From Sorex araneus (Eukaryota > Chordata > Mammalia > Eulipotyphla > Soricidae), in contig NC_073304.1 in the NCBI RefSeq assembly GCF_027595985.1, positions 218,992,000-219,055,999 of the forward strand: a stretch of 64,000 nucleotides of DNA, given 5' to 3'. Each line of letters begins with the position of its first letter. Positions within the stretch are counted from its first letter, which is position 1. Position numbers and translations under genes: made by a program. Below the pieces are notes generated by a model. It did no database searches. It had not been told where the DNA came from and saw only the letters and a program-made list of their open reading frames with translations. This document shows positions 1 through 9,902 of this stretch, one piece after another.

Positions 1-119
1 TAAAACTACAATTTACCTTGGGCGTGCAGGTGCGGGGCAGAAGAACTAACCATAGCTTTCCGAGAGGGCTTGTCACTCCCTCCCACCCAACTCTCAGGAT
101 CTTTAAGATAAACAAACAG

Positions 120-293
120 GGGCTATAGGGATAGTACGGCAGGTAGTGTGCCTTACACATAACCAACCGAGGCTTGATCCCCGGTGTCCTATATGGCCCC
201 TGGAGCATCACCAGGAGTGATTCCTGAGTTCAGAGTCAGGAGTGACCCCTGAGCATCACCAGGTATGGCCCCAAAAGCAAAACAAAATAAACA
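120..293 (+). mobile_element. SOR-type SINE, full length, diverged
   Basis: Head with A-box-like TAGTACGGCAG and B-box CTTGATCC, body with CTATATGG, A-rich tail. Confidence 0.8.
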
Positions 294-358
294 CATTAAC
301 AAAAACAGAGTGCATGGGGTGGGGGGTGCACTTCCCTCCACGCAGGGCTGATGTTTTG

Positions 359-360
<2 letters not shown>

Positions 361-393
<33 letters not shown>
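361..393. repeat. (CA)n microsatellite
   Basis: Pure CA run. Confidence 0.95.
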
Positions 394-395
<2 letters not shown>

Positions 396-1049
396 CCTAC
401 AATTACCCCTTGTGACGGCCAGGTTCTGGGTCTCGCTGAGACAAGCCCAGGTGAGGTAAGAGCCTCCTCCCAGGGAAGGCGGCCAGACATTCTTTCACTG
501 TTACAGCCTGGGCAGTCACTCTGCAGTGGGACATGGAAGAGCGGTGCGTGGATTTTATGCTCTAAATCAAATTAAATTCGGTGTCAGTTCATAGGCCACC
601 AGCAGCCCAAAAACGTGATCTTGGATGTGATTGGTTGGGGACGTGAGCGGACGGACGGATGGTCGGTCTGTGCGCAGGAGGCTCCAAACTTCCCTGGAAT
701 TCTCTCTAGGCTGTGAGGTTTTCTGTAGCCCCTTGGGTCAGGCCATCCCCCTGTCTGGTTACCATGGAGACGCCTATCCTCGCTTCCCCCACATGTCCCT
801 GCAGGAGGGACCCTTCCTGGCAGCTGGACCTGCTGCTTCCTTGGCCCACTGGGGGTTCGGGGGGTCTTTGGGAAGCCGAGGGTCCCTGAGTATCCCACCC
901 AAAGGAGCCTTTGCTACATCCCAAGGGGATGGCTCTAAAGAAGCACGCCGCTCTGTCCCAGCCCCAGTGGGGGCCCCTCCTGCCCCAGTGCTCTCACCAT
1001 GCTCGGTCCCTTTCCCGGAGGGAGCTCAGCTTCATGATTTCCTAACATG
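394..1049. other. No gene or recognised repeat
   Basis: Open frames here (for example 631-1050) have no recognisable domain; nothing supports coding. Confidence 0.5.
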
Positions 1050-1227
1050 ACACCTTTATTTTTTTTAACTTTTTTTTTTAATCACTGTGATATAGACCAT
1101 TACAAAGCTGTTCGTGATTGGATTTAAGTCATAAAGTATGCCAACACCCTACCTTCCACCAGTGTACATGTCCCGGCACTAGTGTCCCCAGGTTCCCTCC
1201 CATCACCTCCCCATCCCGCACCCCTTG

Positions 1228-1273
<46 letters not shown>

Positions 1274-1345
1274 CCCCTCCTTCTTCCCTCCCCCCTTTTG
1301 GGCATTGTGGTTTTGCAATATTGATACTCAAAGGTTGTCAAGAAT
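1050..1345 (-). mobile_element. L1-like 3' end with (CT)n
   Basis: Reverse complement of a family also seen at 17617-18150 and 63530-63745: purine repeat, GTACACTGGTG, then CAATCA and GAACA..TTTGTAA, then A-tail. The CT run is at about 1231-1270. Confidence 0.55.
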
Positions 1346-1769
1346 ATCCCTTTACCTACTTCTAACCCTCAAGTCTTATCTGGCATGCTCATTCCCAGCT
1401 ATTATTGTAATACTGGTCTCCTCTCCATCTTACCAACCCTCAGCCCCCTCAGCCCCCGACACCGAGTGCCAAACCTGACACCTTAGTCCCGCCAGTCTCA
1501 CTGTAAACCCTCAGTGAGAAGCCCCCGGCAGAAGCTGAGTCATCCCCACCCCAACCCCGGCAGGCAGAGCTGCAGTGAAGCCAAGCTCAGGGACTCCCCA
1601 GCAGACTTTCCACCACATCAGCATCCCCAGCAGGGTGCAGACCCCCAAAGCCCCCACTGGAAGCATTCCCCCTCCTCAGGCAGGAAACCCAGCACTTCAG
1701 CCCTTAGACCTGAGGAAAAGCCTTAGAAATGGGCCAATGCTGGTTTAAGGTAGAAGGCAATCAATCGTA

Positions 1770-2130
1770 GAGGGAAATATATTTTTACAGATGTGTATAT
1801 GTATATGTGTGTGTGTGTGTGTGTGTAAAATAAGCACATAAGACTCAGTCTTTAGCAACATATTAGTAATCTCTTATAGAAGAACTTAATGGCCCCTGGA
1901 TGAAATTCAACTATGTTCACACACTCTCCTCTAAGGAAAGTTTTTTGGAGCATTTTCAGTGGTTTATTCATAACAAACAATACAAAATAGATTATTTTGG
2001 TTCTGCTTTGGGGCAGGGGTTGGAGTTCGGGATGGAAACACCCAAAATATGGTGGTGGGAAGGTGTCATGGTGGTGGGATTGGTGTTCGAATATTAAATG
2101 TAATCAAATATTGTGAAGTACTTTAATAAG
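1770..2130 (+). mobile_element. Diverged L1-like 3' fragment with internal (TG)n
   Basis: Similar over about 250 bp to 39603-39895 and, at its end, to 33880-34268. Marked by AAATATGGTGGTGG and GGTGTTCGAATATTAAATG. Confidence 0.5.
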
Positions 2131-2365
2131 TCATCCCGTTACTCATTGATTTGTTCAAGCAGGCACCAGTAATGTCTCTCATTGAGAGACTTATTGTTAC
2201 TGTTTTTGGCATATCCAATATGCCACAGGTAGCTTGCCAGGTTCTGCCGTGCGGGGGTGATACTCTCGGTAGCTTGCTGGACTCTCCGAGAGGGGCAGAG
2301 GAATCGAACTCGGGTCAGCCGCGTGAAAGGCAAACGCCCAACCACTGTACTATCGCTCCAGCCCC
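2131..2365 (-). mobile_element. RTE-tailed SINE (type B), near full length
   Basis: tRNA-like head at the 2365 end, 3' part ending AACGGGATGAC. Flanked by a perfect 12-bp target duplication TGAAGTACTTTA (2114-2125 and 2367-2378). Confidence 0.8.
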
Positions 2366-2397
2366 ATGAAGTACTTTATAAAAATAAAATTAAATTT

Positions 2398-2571
2398 GGG
2401 GCTGGAGTGATAGCACAGCGGGTAGGGCGTTTGCCTTGCACACGGCCGACCCGGGTTCGAATCCCAGCATACCATATGGTCCCCTGAGCACCGCCAGGGG
2501 TAATTCCTGAGCACAGAGCCAGTAGTGACCTTTGTGCATCGCCGGGTGTGACCCAAAAAGGAAAAAAAAAA
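2398..2571 (+). mobile_element. SOR-type SINE, young-looking
   Basis: Close to consensus: TAGCACAGCGG A box, GGGTTCGAATCCC B box, CCATATGG, TGTGACCC, A-tail. Confidence 0.9.
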
Positions 2572-2700
2572 TAGAAATGGTCCAAAGCTCCAGGTCAGGA
2601 ACTCAGGAGAGCACCCAGGAATCGGGAAAATCAAGAAGGGGCATGTCCCTGCTTCCCAGGTCACCTGTCCTGAGCTTGCTCTCAGAAGTGGACAAAGCAT

Positions 2701-2870
2701 GGGGCAAGAGAGATAGTACAGTGGGGAGGGCAATTGCCTGGCGTGCAGCCAACCCAAGTTCGATCCCCATCATTCCATATAATCCCCTGAGCACTGCTAG
2801 GAGTGATCCCTGAGCCAGGAGTAATCCCTGAGCATTGTTGGGTGTGGCCCATAAACAAAGAAAAGAAACA
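2701..2870 (+). mobile_element. SOR-type SINE, diverged
   Basis: All parts recognisable, with a duplicated GTGATCCCTGAG/GTAATCCCTGAG segment in the body. Confidence 0.8.
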
Positions 2871-3138
2871 GGCAACACTCAGAGGGTGGATAGTGACTTT
2901 CTCGAGTTCTCGGCATCTCGGTGTGCTGTGGGGGTCGGGGGTGGAGTAGCTCGGCTCCAACCCAGGGTTTAGGTTGTTTCAGACACAGCTTCCGCAGCAC
3001 CAACCTCCCTGCCCTGTGCCCAGCGGTGGCAGCAGCTCCCCAGAGAGCTCCGAAAGGACCTTTCTCCATACCAGGCCTCTGTCGGGCGGTTGAGGTTCCC
3101 AAGCAGAGCCTGGTTTGGCCGTTCCGCAAAAGCAACAT

Positions 3139-3475
3139 CTGGGGCTGGAGGGATGGTACAGCATGTAGGGCATTCACCCCGTACATGGGACAATCCCTGG
3201 CATCCCATATGGTCCCCCCAAGCACCGCCGGGAGTAATTCCGGAAGGAAGGAAGGAAGGAAGGAAGGAAGGAAGGAAGGAAGGAAGGAAGGAAGGAAGGA
3301 AGGAAGGAAGGAAGGAAGGAAGGGAGGGAGGGAGGGAGGAAGGGAGGGAGGGAGGGAGGGAGGGAGAGAGGGAGGGAGGGAGGAAGGAAGGAAGGGAGGA
3401 AGGAAGGGAGGGAGGGAGGGAGGGAGAGAGGAAGGGAGGGAGGGAGGGAGGTGGGAGGGAGGGAGGGAGCAGCAG
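3139..3475 (+). mobile_element. 3'-shortened SOR SINE ending in (GGAA)n/(GGGA)n
   Basis: The SINE is normal to GGAGTAATTCC at 3241, then about 230 bp of GGAA and GGGA repeat replaces the rest of the body. Confidence 0.8.
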
Positions 3476-3539
3476 CAGCATCTACCAAAGATACTTGAGC
3501 ATCAGGAACAAGTGTGAAGTTCATGGTGCCAGGTACTCA

Positions 3540-3541
<2 letters not shown>

Positions 3542-3572
<31 letters not shown>
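3542..3572. repeat. (CA)n microsatellite
   Basis: Pure CA run. Confidence 0.95.
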
Positions 3573-3574
<2 letters not shown>

Positions 3575-4187
3575 AGTGGGGGCAGGTCTGTGCTCATAGC
3601 CTGGCACAGAGATGGGCACAAGAAAAAGGACCGAGTCAGGTGCTGGAACCTGCGCCAGCACATGGACCAGTGCTCTGCTACCAGTGACAGAGTTCTTAAC
3701 CATTTTTGAAACACCTCTTGTGGGGGGCCGGGGGACCACTCCAGGCGGTGCCAGAGACCAAATGGGGGTGGAGGGGGCGGACTCAAAGGGCTGGAGAGCT
3801 GGCTTTCCAGCGGGAGCCCTCTCCTCACCATCAGGGTCATTTTTGAACAAAGGGCTTCACAATTCCACTTTGTACCAGGCGCAGGAAATTGGGGAGCCAG
3901 TCCAAAACCAGACTAGGCAAATAGAGTGTGAGTCAGTGCCCAGAGGGGGGAAGAGGCCACAGAGAGGGGCTCCAAACAGTGCTCTAGAACGAACAAGGGA
4001 GCACATAGGGGATGGCAAGGGAAGAAGGGGAGGGAAGCAGAGCGCGTGCCATGTCCCCAGAGTGAGAGTTCAGGTGCGTCTGAAGGGCCCAGGAGGTAAG
4101 ACTAGGAGAGCAGCTTCACGGACCCACCATGAGCCTGAAAAGAAACCAGAAGCCAGAAGAGTTGAGACCAAGGACCCGGGTGAGAGT
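3573..4187. other. No gene recognised
   Basis: A 208-codon plus frame (3612-4235) runs on into a SINE and has no known domain, so it is judged chance. Confidence 0.5.
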
Positions 4188-4347
4188 ACAACAGGGAGGT
4201 GCTGGCCTTGCCTGCAGCAGATGACCCAGGTTTGATCCCTAGCACCCAATATGGTCCCCGAACAGAGCCAGGAGCTATCCCTTGAGGACAAAGCCAGAGC
4301 TTAGCCCTTGAGCAACTACCGGGTGTGATCACTCCGCCCAAAAACTA
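4188..4347 (+). mobile_element. SOR-type SINE, old
   Basis: Degenerate head, GGTTTGATCCC B box, ATATGG body, GGTGTGATC end. Confidence 0.7.
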
Positions 4348-4825
4348 AATAAATAAAACCCATTTACTACTTTTGTGGCCCTTATGATGATCTGTCATTT
4401 CATTTGCTGATCCCCACTGGAAACCTGTGTCAGGACGTGACTACAGTCTCTGCAGTCTAAGGGGTCAATGCTCACAGAGGAAGGGAGACTGACTTGCATC
4501 GTGGATATCCAAACAGCCAAGGTAGCGGCAATATTCTTAAATGGATTTTGATATGAACACCTGGGCGTTTAGCTCCTGCTGAGAAGCCTGGTGCACAATG
4601 AACTGGAGGACCGGTGGCCTCTGCAACCCATGTCTTCCACACAGCACCCATCACACTCCTGTTACATCACACTTGGACTGCAGGCTTCATTTTACCTGCC
4701 TGGCCCCAAGAGACCTTTGGAGCCTAAAATCACTCTATTTACCCATGCAATCGAGTATTTCAATAAATAATTTGAAAGAAAAATTGTCTGTGTGTGTGTG
4801 TATCTGTGTGTGTGTGGTTAGTTGG

Positions 4826-4980
4826 TTTGAGGGCCACACCTGGCAGTGCGCAGGGCAGTGTTCTTGGTTCACAGATCATTCCTAACAGTACTCTGGGAAC
4901 CATATGCAGGGCTGGGAATCAAACCTGGGTCTTCCCTGTGCAAGCCAAGTGCCCTACCCTCTGTACTCTCTCTGGCCTCT
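4826..4980 (-). mobile_element. SOR-type SINE, old
   Basis: Inverted body and head (CCATATG, AATCAAACCTGGG); its tail side carries a (TG)n run at 4789-4817. Confidence 0.7.
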
Positions 4981-5540
4981 AGAAAAGTGAATTAGTTTGG
5001 CATCAACCATTTTTCTTAGCTTTGGGAAGGCAAACTACGACACAAATTTGTATGGCTCATTTCTGGGACCTGGATTCTTTTCAAGAGGAGATCTCTTGAA
5101 CCCGCGCTAATGATCTGAACATATTTCTTCCCTTCTTGAATAAATTTAAAGTGGATTTGTCCAGTTCTAGATTAGAATTGATTCTAATGACTGATCTAAA
5201 TGAAAACATGGAGAGAACAAAAGATATAACTTAATGGTAGAACTCATGGCTGGCATGTGGGAGGCCCGGGTACCACCATTTCTAGCACCATTAAAAAAAA
5301 AAAAATGTTTTTGAAGAGTTTTCATTATGCTGTTTCATGTTGAAATATCACTCTACATCATTTTGTAAAGAAAGTGGGAATAAGTGGATAATAAGGTGGG
5401 TAAGAGGAATCTGTCCTGCTCAAGAGGCTCAGCCTCTCTAATTGCCTCTAAGGAGTGGCCAACGTACCCCCCACGAAGGAAAGCTCTTCTTCTGCAGCCA
5501 AGGGCTGCAACAGGGTCAAGAAAATAAAAAACGTGCCGAA
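4981..5540. other. Upstream of EIF1, no feature certain
   Basis: AT-rich. A faint old SINE-like trace around 5205-5305 with an A-tail at 5293. Confidence 0.4.
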
Positions 5541-5548
5541 GGACGCAG

Positions 5549-5712
5549 TGCGCAGGCGCGCCCTAAACCACCGCCCGTTCTCGGGACCGCCCCGACCCCC
5601 TTCCGCCCACACTGCGCAGGCGCCTTGACAGACCGCGCCTTCCCTCCCCCTCCCACCGCTCCCGGGGTCGACGGGACGCCCGCCCGCGGGACCGGCCTTC
5701 TGCGCAGGCGCC
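5549..5712 (+). promoter_or_regulatory. EIF1: Three NRF1-like sites upstream of EIF1
   Basis: TGCGCAGGCGC occurs at about 5549 and 5701, and CTGCGCAGGCGCC at about 5612. This is close to the NRF1 palindrome (YGCGCAYGCGCR). Binding is inferred. Confidence 0.6.
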
Positions 5713-5734
5713 ATCCCGCCTCCCGGCCCGCGGA

Positions 5735-5833
5735 CCAATCGGAAGAGGCGGCGCCGGGGCGCCTGGGTGCTGACGCCGTGGGTGGGGCCGGGACGTGAGG
5801 GCAGCGCGCTGGCGTCACAGGGCGGCTATATAA
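5735..5833 (+). promoter_or_regulatory. EIF1: EIF1 core promoter: CCAAT box and TATA box
   Basis: CCAAT at 5735-5739 and TATATAA at 5827-5833, about 90 bp apart. Together they place transcription start near 5855-5862. A TATA box in a CpG island suits a strongly expressed housekeeping gene. The start site is inferred. Confidence 0.75.
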
Positions 5834-6000
5834 GTGAACACAGGCGCCGCCCCTCCGCCCCAGTCACTGAGCCGCCGCCGAGGACTCAGCAGCCTCCCCC
5901 TCGAGCCCCCTCGCTTCCCGACGCTCCGTCCCCCCCGCCCGCCTTCTCCCGCCGCCGCCTTCCGCAGGCCGTTTCCACCGAGGAAAAGGAATCGTATCGT

Positions 6001-6031
6001 ATGTCCGCTATCCAGAACCTCCACTCTTTCG
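6001..6031 (+). CDS. EIF1: EIF1 coding exon 1
   Basis: Encodes MSAIQNLHSF plus the first base of the Asp codon, then donor G/GTAAGC. Non-coding exon 1 sequence probably begins near 5858. Confidence 0.95.
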
Positions 6032-7618
6032 GTAAGCCGCGGGGGAGAGGCCCGGGTGGGAGGTCGGGGCCCCGGGGGGCACGGGAGGGAGCGCCGCGCT
6101 CCCCTTGCGCAGTCGGGGCTGCAAGGGGCCGCCGCGCTTGGCGCCCCGGCACCGGGTTCTCCGGAAGGGGCCAGCGGAGGTCAACCCCGAGCCGGGCCCG
6201 GCCTCTCGGGTGGCGCATTTACTAATGGCTCCCGGGCCGCCGCCGGCCACACCCGCCCCCTCCCGCCAGCCCTACGTCACGTCCGCACGTCACTCGCCGT
6301 TGTCTCCCGAGCGAGGGGGGGTGGGGGCGGCGCTCGCGCTGAGTGACAGGCGCGCGCGCCAATGGGGCGGGAGGCGAGGCCCCGCCTCGGAGCTCGGGTT
6401 CCGGGCGGTTGCATCAGCCGCGGGTGGGGCGCAGCCGCTTAGGCCCCGGCTTCTCCTGGCACGTGACCCGCCGCCCAGGGCGGGCCGGGCCCTGCGAGCC
6501 GGCTGTCCCGGACTGACCTGTTCCCGAGAGCCCTCAGAGGGCACATCCAATCCCTTGCTGCTCCGGGGCCCTGGCGGTTTCGGTCTCTTCTGCAACGTGG
6601 AAAGAGGGCGGGGAGGGAGACGGGAAGGTTTGAGCGTTGGATCCCGGCGGCGCTGTTAACCGACTTGACCCTTTCATTCCCAGACCCCTTTGCTGATGCA
6701 AGTAAGGGTGATGATCTGCTTCCTGCTGGCACTGAGGATTATATCCATATAAGAATTCAACAGAGAAACGGCAGGAAGACCCTTACCACAGTCCAAGGGA
6801 TCGCTGATGATTACGATAAAAAGAAACTAGTGAAGGCGTTCAAGAAGGTCGGTCTCCAGCGAGGTGGTGGTGGTTCATGTCGAGCGGGGTGCATGGGCCA
6901 GCCGGGGCCTTGCTTTTGTTACTCGGCCTGATTTATGTTGCCTTCCTTTTGTGTTTGCAGAAATTTGCCTGCAATGGTACTGTAATTGAGCATCCAGAAT
7001 ATGGAGAAGTAATTCAGCTACAGGGTGACCAGCGCAAGAACATATGCCAGTTCCTTGTGGAGGTGGGTTCAGTCATACCTGATAAACTAGTTGGGGCCCT
7101 ACCTTGACATAGTGCAGACTTGCTCTCAGTCTCCATTTCTGCTGAGGACCAGTGTTTAAGTGCATCAATATATTTTTGCTTGTGTAGTGTTAGCATGGGC
7201 CCACTTTAAAGATTGACATTAGTGGAGCCAGATAGAGCTCCTATGCTTGGTAGCGTGCTTGCATCTCATAGGGTTCCCTGAGCACTGCTGTGTATGGTCT
7301 AATTAAACAGTCTTATATATCACACACATACATATATATCAAAGTGTAAATTGCACAAGTAGGAAGTGTTGGTAGGTTCCCAGTGCAAAAAATACCACTT
7401 TGTTAGTGTTCCGAAAGGCCCTCTGGAGGATAGGTTTTTGTGATGGTTAAGGCGTGCATCTTGATTCTTGGCTACTTATCAGTGTTCAGAACAAGATAGG
7501 CCCTTTTTTTTTTTTATGGCGGTTTTTACCCTAAACCACCCCCCTTTGAAATTTCGCCCTTTTCTCTTTGCAGATTGGACTGGCTAAGGACGACCAGCTG
7601 AAGGTTCATGGGTTTTAA
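6001..7618 (+). CDS. EIF1: EIF1, eukaryotic translation initiation factor 1 (4 coding exons)
   Basis: eIF1 binds the 40S subunit near the P site in the 43S pre-initiation complex, keeps it scanning and rejects non-AUG or poorly placed start codons. Joining 6001-6031, 6684-6847, 6961-7062 and 7574-7618 gives 342 nt, 113 codons plus stop, the human length; every residue agrees with the human protein as I remember it. The unstructured N-tail (MSAIQNLHSF, then DPFADASKGDDLL) is followed by the SUI1 fold with IHIRIQQRNGRK, TVQGIADDYD and the C-terminal KVHGF. Introns have AG acceptors and GT donors; the exon 2 donor (AAG/GTCGGT) is weak. No upstream ATG lies between the predicted transcript start and 6001. 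The start AUG has C at -3 and T at +4, a poor context. The introns show that this is the functional gene and not a processed copy. Confidence 0.97.
6684..6847 (+). CDS. EIF1: EIF1 coding exon 2
   Basis: Acceptor TTCCCAG, then D11 to K65 ending AAGAAG. Donor is GTCGGT with C at +3, weaker than the other two donors, but only this junction keeps the KKKFACNG reading. Confidence 0.95.
6961..7062 (+). CDS. EIF1: EIF1 coding exon 3
   Basis: 34 codons, KFACNG to CQFLVE, in the beta-sheet part of the SUI1 domain. Acceptor TTTGCAG, donor GTGGGT. Confidence 0.96.
7574..7618 (+). CDS. EIF1: EIF1 coding exon 4 with stop
   Basis: Encodes IGLAKDDQLKVHGF and TAA. The acceptor TCTTTGCAG follows a T-rich tract. 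The 3' UTR continues to 7770 or, more fully, to about 8375. Confidence 0.96.
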   Translation: MGLAKDDQLKVHGF

Positions 7619-7769
7619 GTGCTTTTGGCTCTCTGAAGCTTAAGTGAGGATTTCCTTGCAATGAGTAGAATTTCCCTTCTGTCCCTTGTCACAAGTTTAA
7701 AAACCTCACAGCTTGTATAATGTAACCATTTGGGGTCTGCTTTTAACTTGGACTAGTGTAACTTCATGC

Positions 7770-7775
7770 AATAAA
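7770..7775 (+). terminator. EIF1: EIF1 proximal poly(A) signal AATAAA
   Basis: AATAAA 152 nt after the stop, followed by a T/G-rich stretch at 7790-7812. Use of this site would give a short 3' UTR form. Confidence 0.6.
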
Positions 7776-8350
7776 CTGAAAAGAGCCATGCTGTCTAGTC
7801 TTGAAGTCCCTCATTTAAACCAAGATCCAGCGGTAGATGCCTGGCAGTGCCCAACCTGAAACAGCAGTAACATGTTTCAGCCAAGCCCAGAACCCCAAGA
7901 TCACTATCAGCCATGTCTGGCCGGAAGCTCCTGGCTCTCCCTCTGCCCTGAGAATGTCACCATGAGCAGTGCTCCCTGAGAGAAGCATAGAGGCGAGGGC
8001 GGGGTGAGGCAGCAATGGCCACCCGGCTGTTTGAGGGCACCTCAGGCCATGGAAGGGCCCTGGCCTGGTGTCTCCAACCTGGCCAGGCGGGCAGAGCTTC
8101 AAGTGACCATCTTCCCTCTAGTGAGGTGACAGGGCATCTGGTTTGCCACCAAGGTCTTTGACCAGACGCCAGAATGTGAGGCCAACCTTCTATCTGAGTT
8201 AAACTTTTGACAAGGGAACAAATTTCCAACTGATGTGTCATGTAGCTAGCTGTAGAGCTTGCAGCTGCCCGATGCCATGTGAAGTGACAGACTGGTTTTG
8301 GTTCTCCCCTTCAATTTTAATGTTATGTAATGTATTTAAACCCTTATTTA

Positions 8351-8356
8351 AATAAA
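8351..8356 (+). terminator. EIF1: EIF1 distal poly(A) signal AATAAA
   Basis: AATAAA 733 nt after the stop, in an AT-rich run followed by a T-rich element. The distance fits the usual roughly 0.75-kb EIF1 3' UTR. The next SINE starts at 8438, outside the message. Confidence 0.7.
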
Positions 8357-8437
8357 ACTTGTTTTCAGAAACACCTGACTTGCAGCTTCTGTTTCCTAGT
8401 TGGTGTTGCACTGTAGGAACAATAAGAAACGCAGTGG

Positions 8438-8597
8438 TGGGGCTGGAGCAAAAGCACAGCGGGTAGGGCGTTTGCCTTGCACGCAGCCAAGCTGAGTTCA
8501 GTCCCCAGTATCCCATATGATCCCCTGAGTACCACCAGAAGTAACCCCTGTGCATCCTGGGTGTGACCCAAAAAGCAAAAAAAAAAAAAAAAAAACT
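8438..8597 (+). mobile_element. SOR-type SINE just downstream of EIF1
   Basis: Near-consensus head; the body lacks about 17 bases around the GCACAGAGCCAGGAG region; A-tail of about 20. Confidence 0.85.
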
Positions 8598-9587
8598 GGT
8601 GGGTATGTCTACCACAGTTGCTTTGCTGGGAAAGGGGTAGGTCAGGCCACACCCAGCAGTCTCAGTGGTGACCATGGGGTGTGCAACACAAGCACTATGG
8701 CCACTTGACTGACATCCACCTAATCTCAAATTCGGAAAGGATTTTAGAGCCAGGAGAGGCTTGTCCTTGTTTCTCCTGAGTCCTGGGGCCACTGGTGACC
8801 AGCTTGAGCCTTCTAGTCTACTCTGGGTGGTTCCGGGCTATCTCGGTTCCAGTTAGGAGAGGATTTTTGTGGTGAGAAAATGAGCAGGAAGTTGGAAGAT
8901 TCCAGAGGGCCTCGGGGAGAGGATTGCAAAGGGATGTCCAGGGTGTTACTTAGGCAATTGACTGGGTTGGTTCCATGGTAAAGAACAGTCAAGTTTGTCT
9001 GGTTCTTTGGGCCATCCTGTTAGACATTACCTTCTCTGTTACATATGAATCGGCCCTAATTTCAGGTAAAAAGACCCAAATGGCTGAGCTTAGAATGGAC
9101 ATTAGAAATCTAGTTGGCTGTAAATTCTAACAGGATAAAACCTTGTACACAAGGTCAGCTACCAGAATGCTATTGAATCAACCACAGGAGGAAGAATGTA
9201 CCATTTAATGTACATGTGGTACCCAAGGCATTTGTGTAATCAAATCCTGAAAAGGATTAAAGGGCATAAGGGCATTTTGTTGGCCCCAGAGATGCGGTCC
9301 ACTGTTGCCAGTTCACTGCTATCGGGTCTGCCCTGGTGGGGGCTGCTGCTGGGTTCAGCACCATAGGACACTAGAAGTTTGTGGGGTTGAACCCTAGGAC
9401 TTCAGCATGCACTCAAGCCCTTTGAAGCTGGTAGGAGGGGCTCCCCCATAATGATGTCTTGAAGCAAACGCAAAAGCAGGATTCACTTGTCCTGCACATC
9501 ACTAAAGGAGACATGTTTGAATGGTTTGGGGTGTACCTCAGGGCCAAAATAAAGCATAATTGTTTACATTTGATGGTGAAAATAAGA
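8598..9587. other. Intergenic, no gene seen
   Basis: Unique sequence without recognisable exons or repeats. Confidence 0.5.
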
Positions 9588-9708
9588 TCTGGGTGTCCTA
9601 GTGATAGTACAGTGGCTAGAGTGGTTGCCTTGTACATGGCCAACCCAGGTTCAACCACCTCATGGTTCCCTGAGCACCGCCAAATGTGGCCCCAAAACAA
9701 AAAATACG
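9588..9708 (+). mobile_element. Short SOR-type SINE
   Basis: Head and tail present, central body missing. Confidence 0.7.
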
Positions 9709-9902
9709 CAGAAGTCCTCAGCCTAATAATGTTAACCTTTCTCAAACCCAGAACTCAAGTCTGCTCTTCCCACCAGCTGACCTTTCTACTTCCCGTGTTA
9801 AAGAGTTGGCCTTACACATTACCAGCTCGGTCTGTGCACTGCCCCTGTGCAGTACCACCCAGGGCCTACCTACTCTTCAAGGGCCTACAAAACACCCAGA
9901 GT

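Larger units (their letters stand above)
5540..6660. promoter_or_regulatory. EIF1: CpG island over EIF1 promoter, exon 1 and intron 1
   Basis: Stretch very rich in C, G and CpG that begins abruptly after AT-rich DNA and ends just before exon 2. It contains the core promoter elements and, inside intron 1, two CRE-like sites (6273-6280 and 6287-6293), a CCAAT at 6359-6363 and a CACGTG at 6460-6465. Confidence 0.85.

Noticed and set aside
2921-3599. Lys/Glu/Gly-rich and Pro/Leu/Ser-rich frames
   Set aside because: Translation of the GGAA repeat in six frames; the same holds at 29.1 and 59.0 kb.
7223-7300. SINE in EIF1 intron 3
   Set aside because: Only a few motif words (GTTCCCTGAGCACTGCTG) remain; too weak to list as an element.
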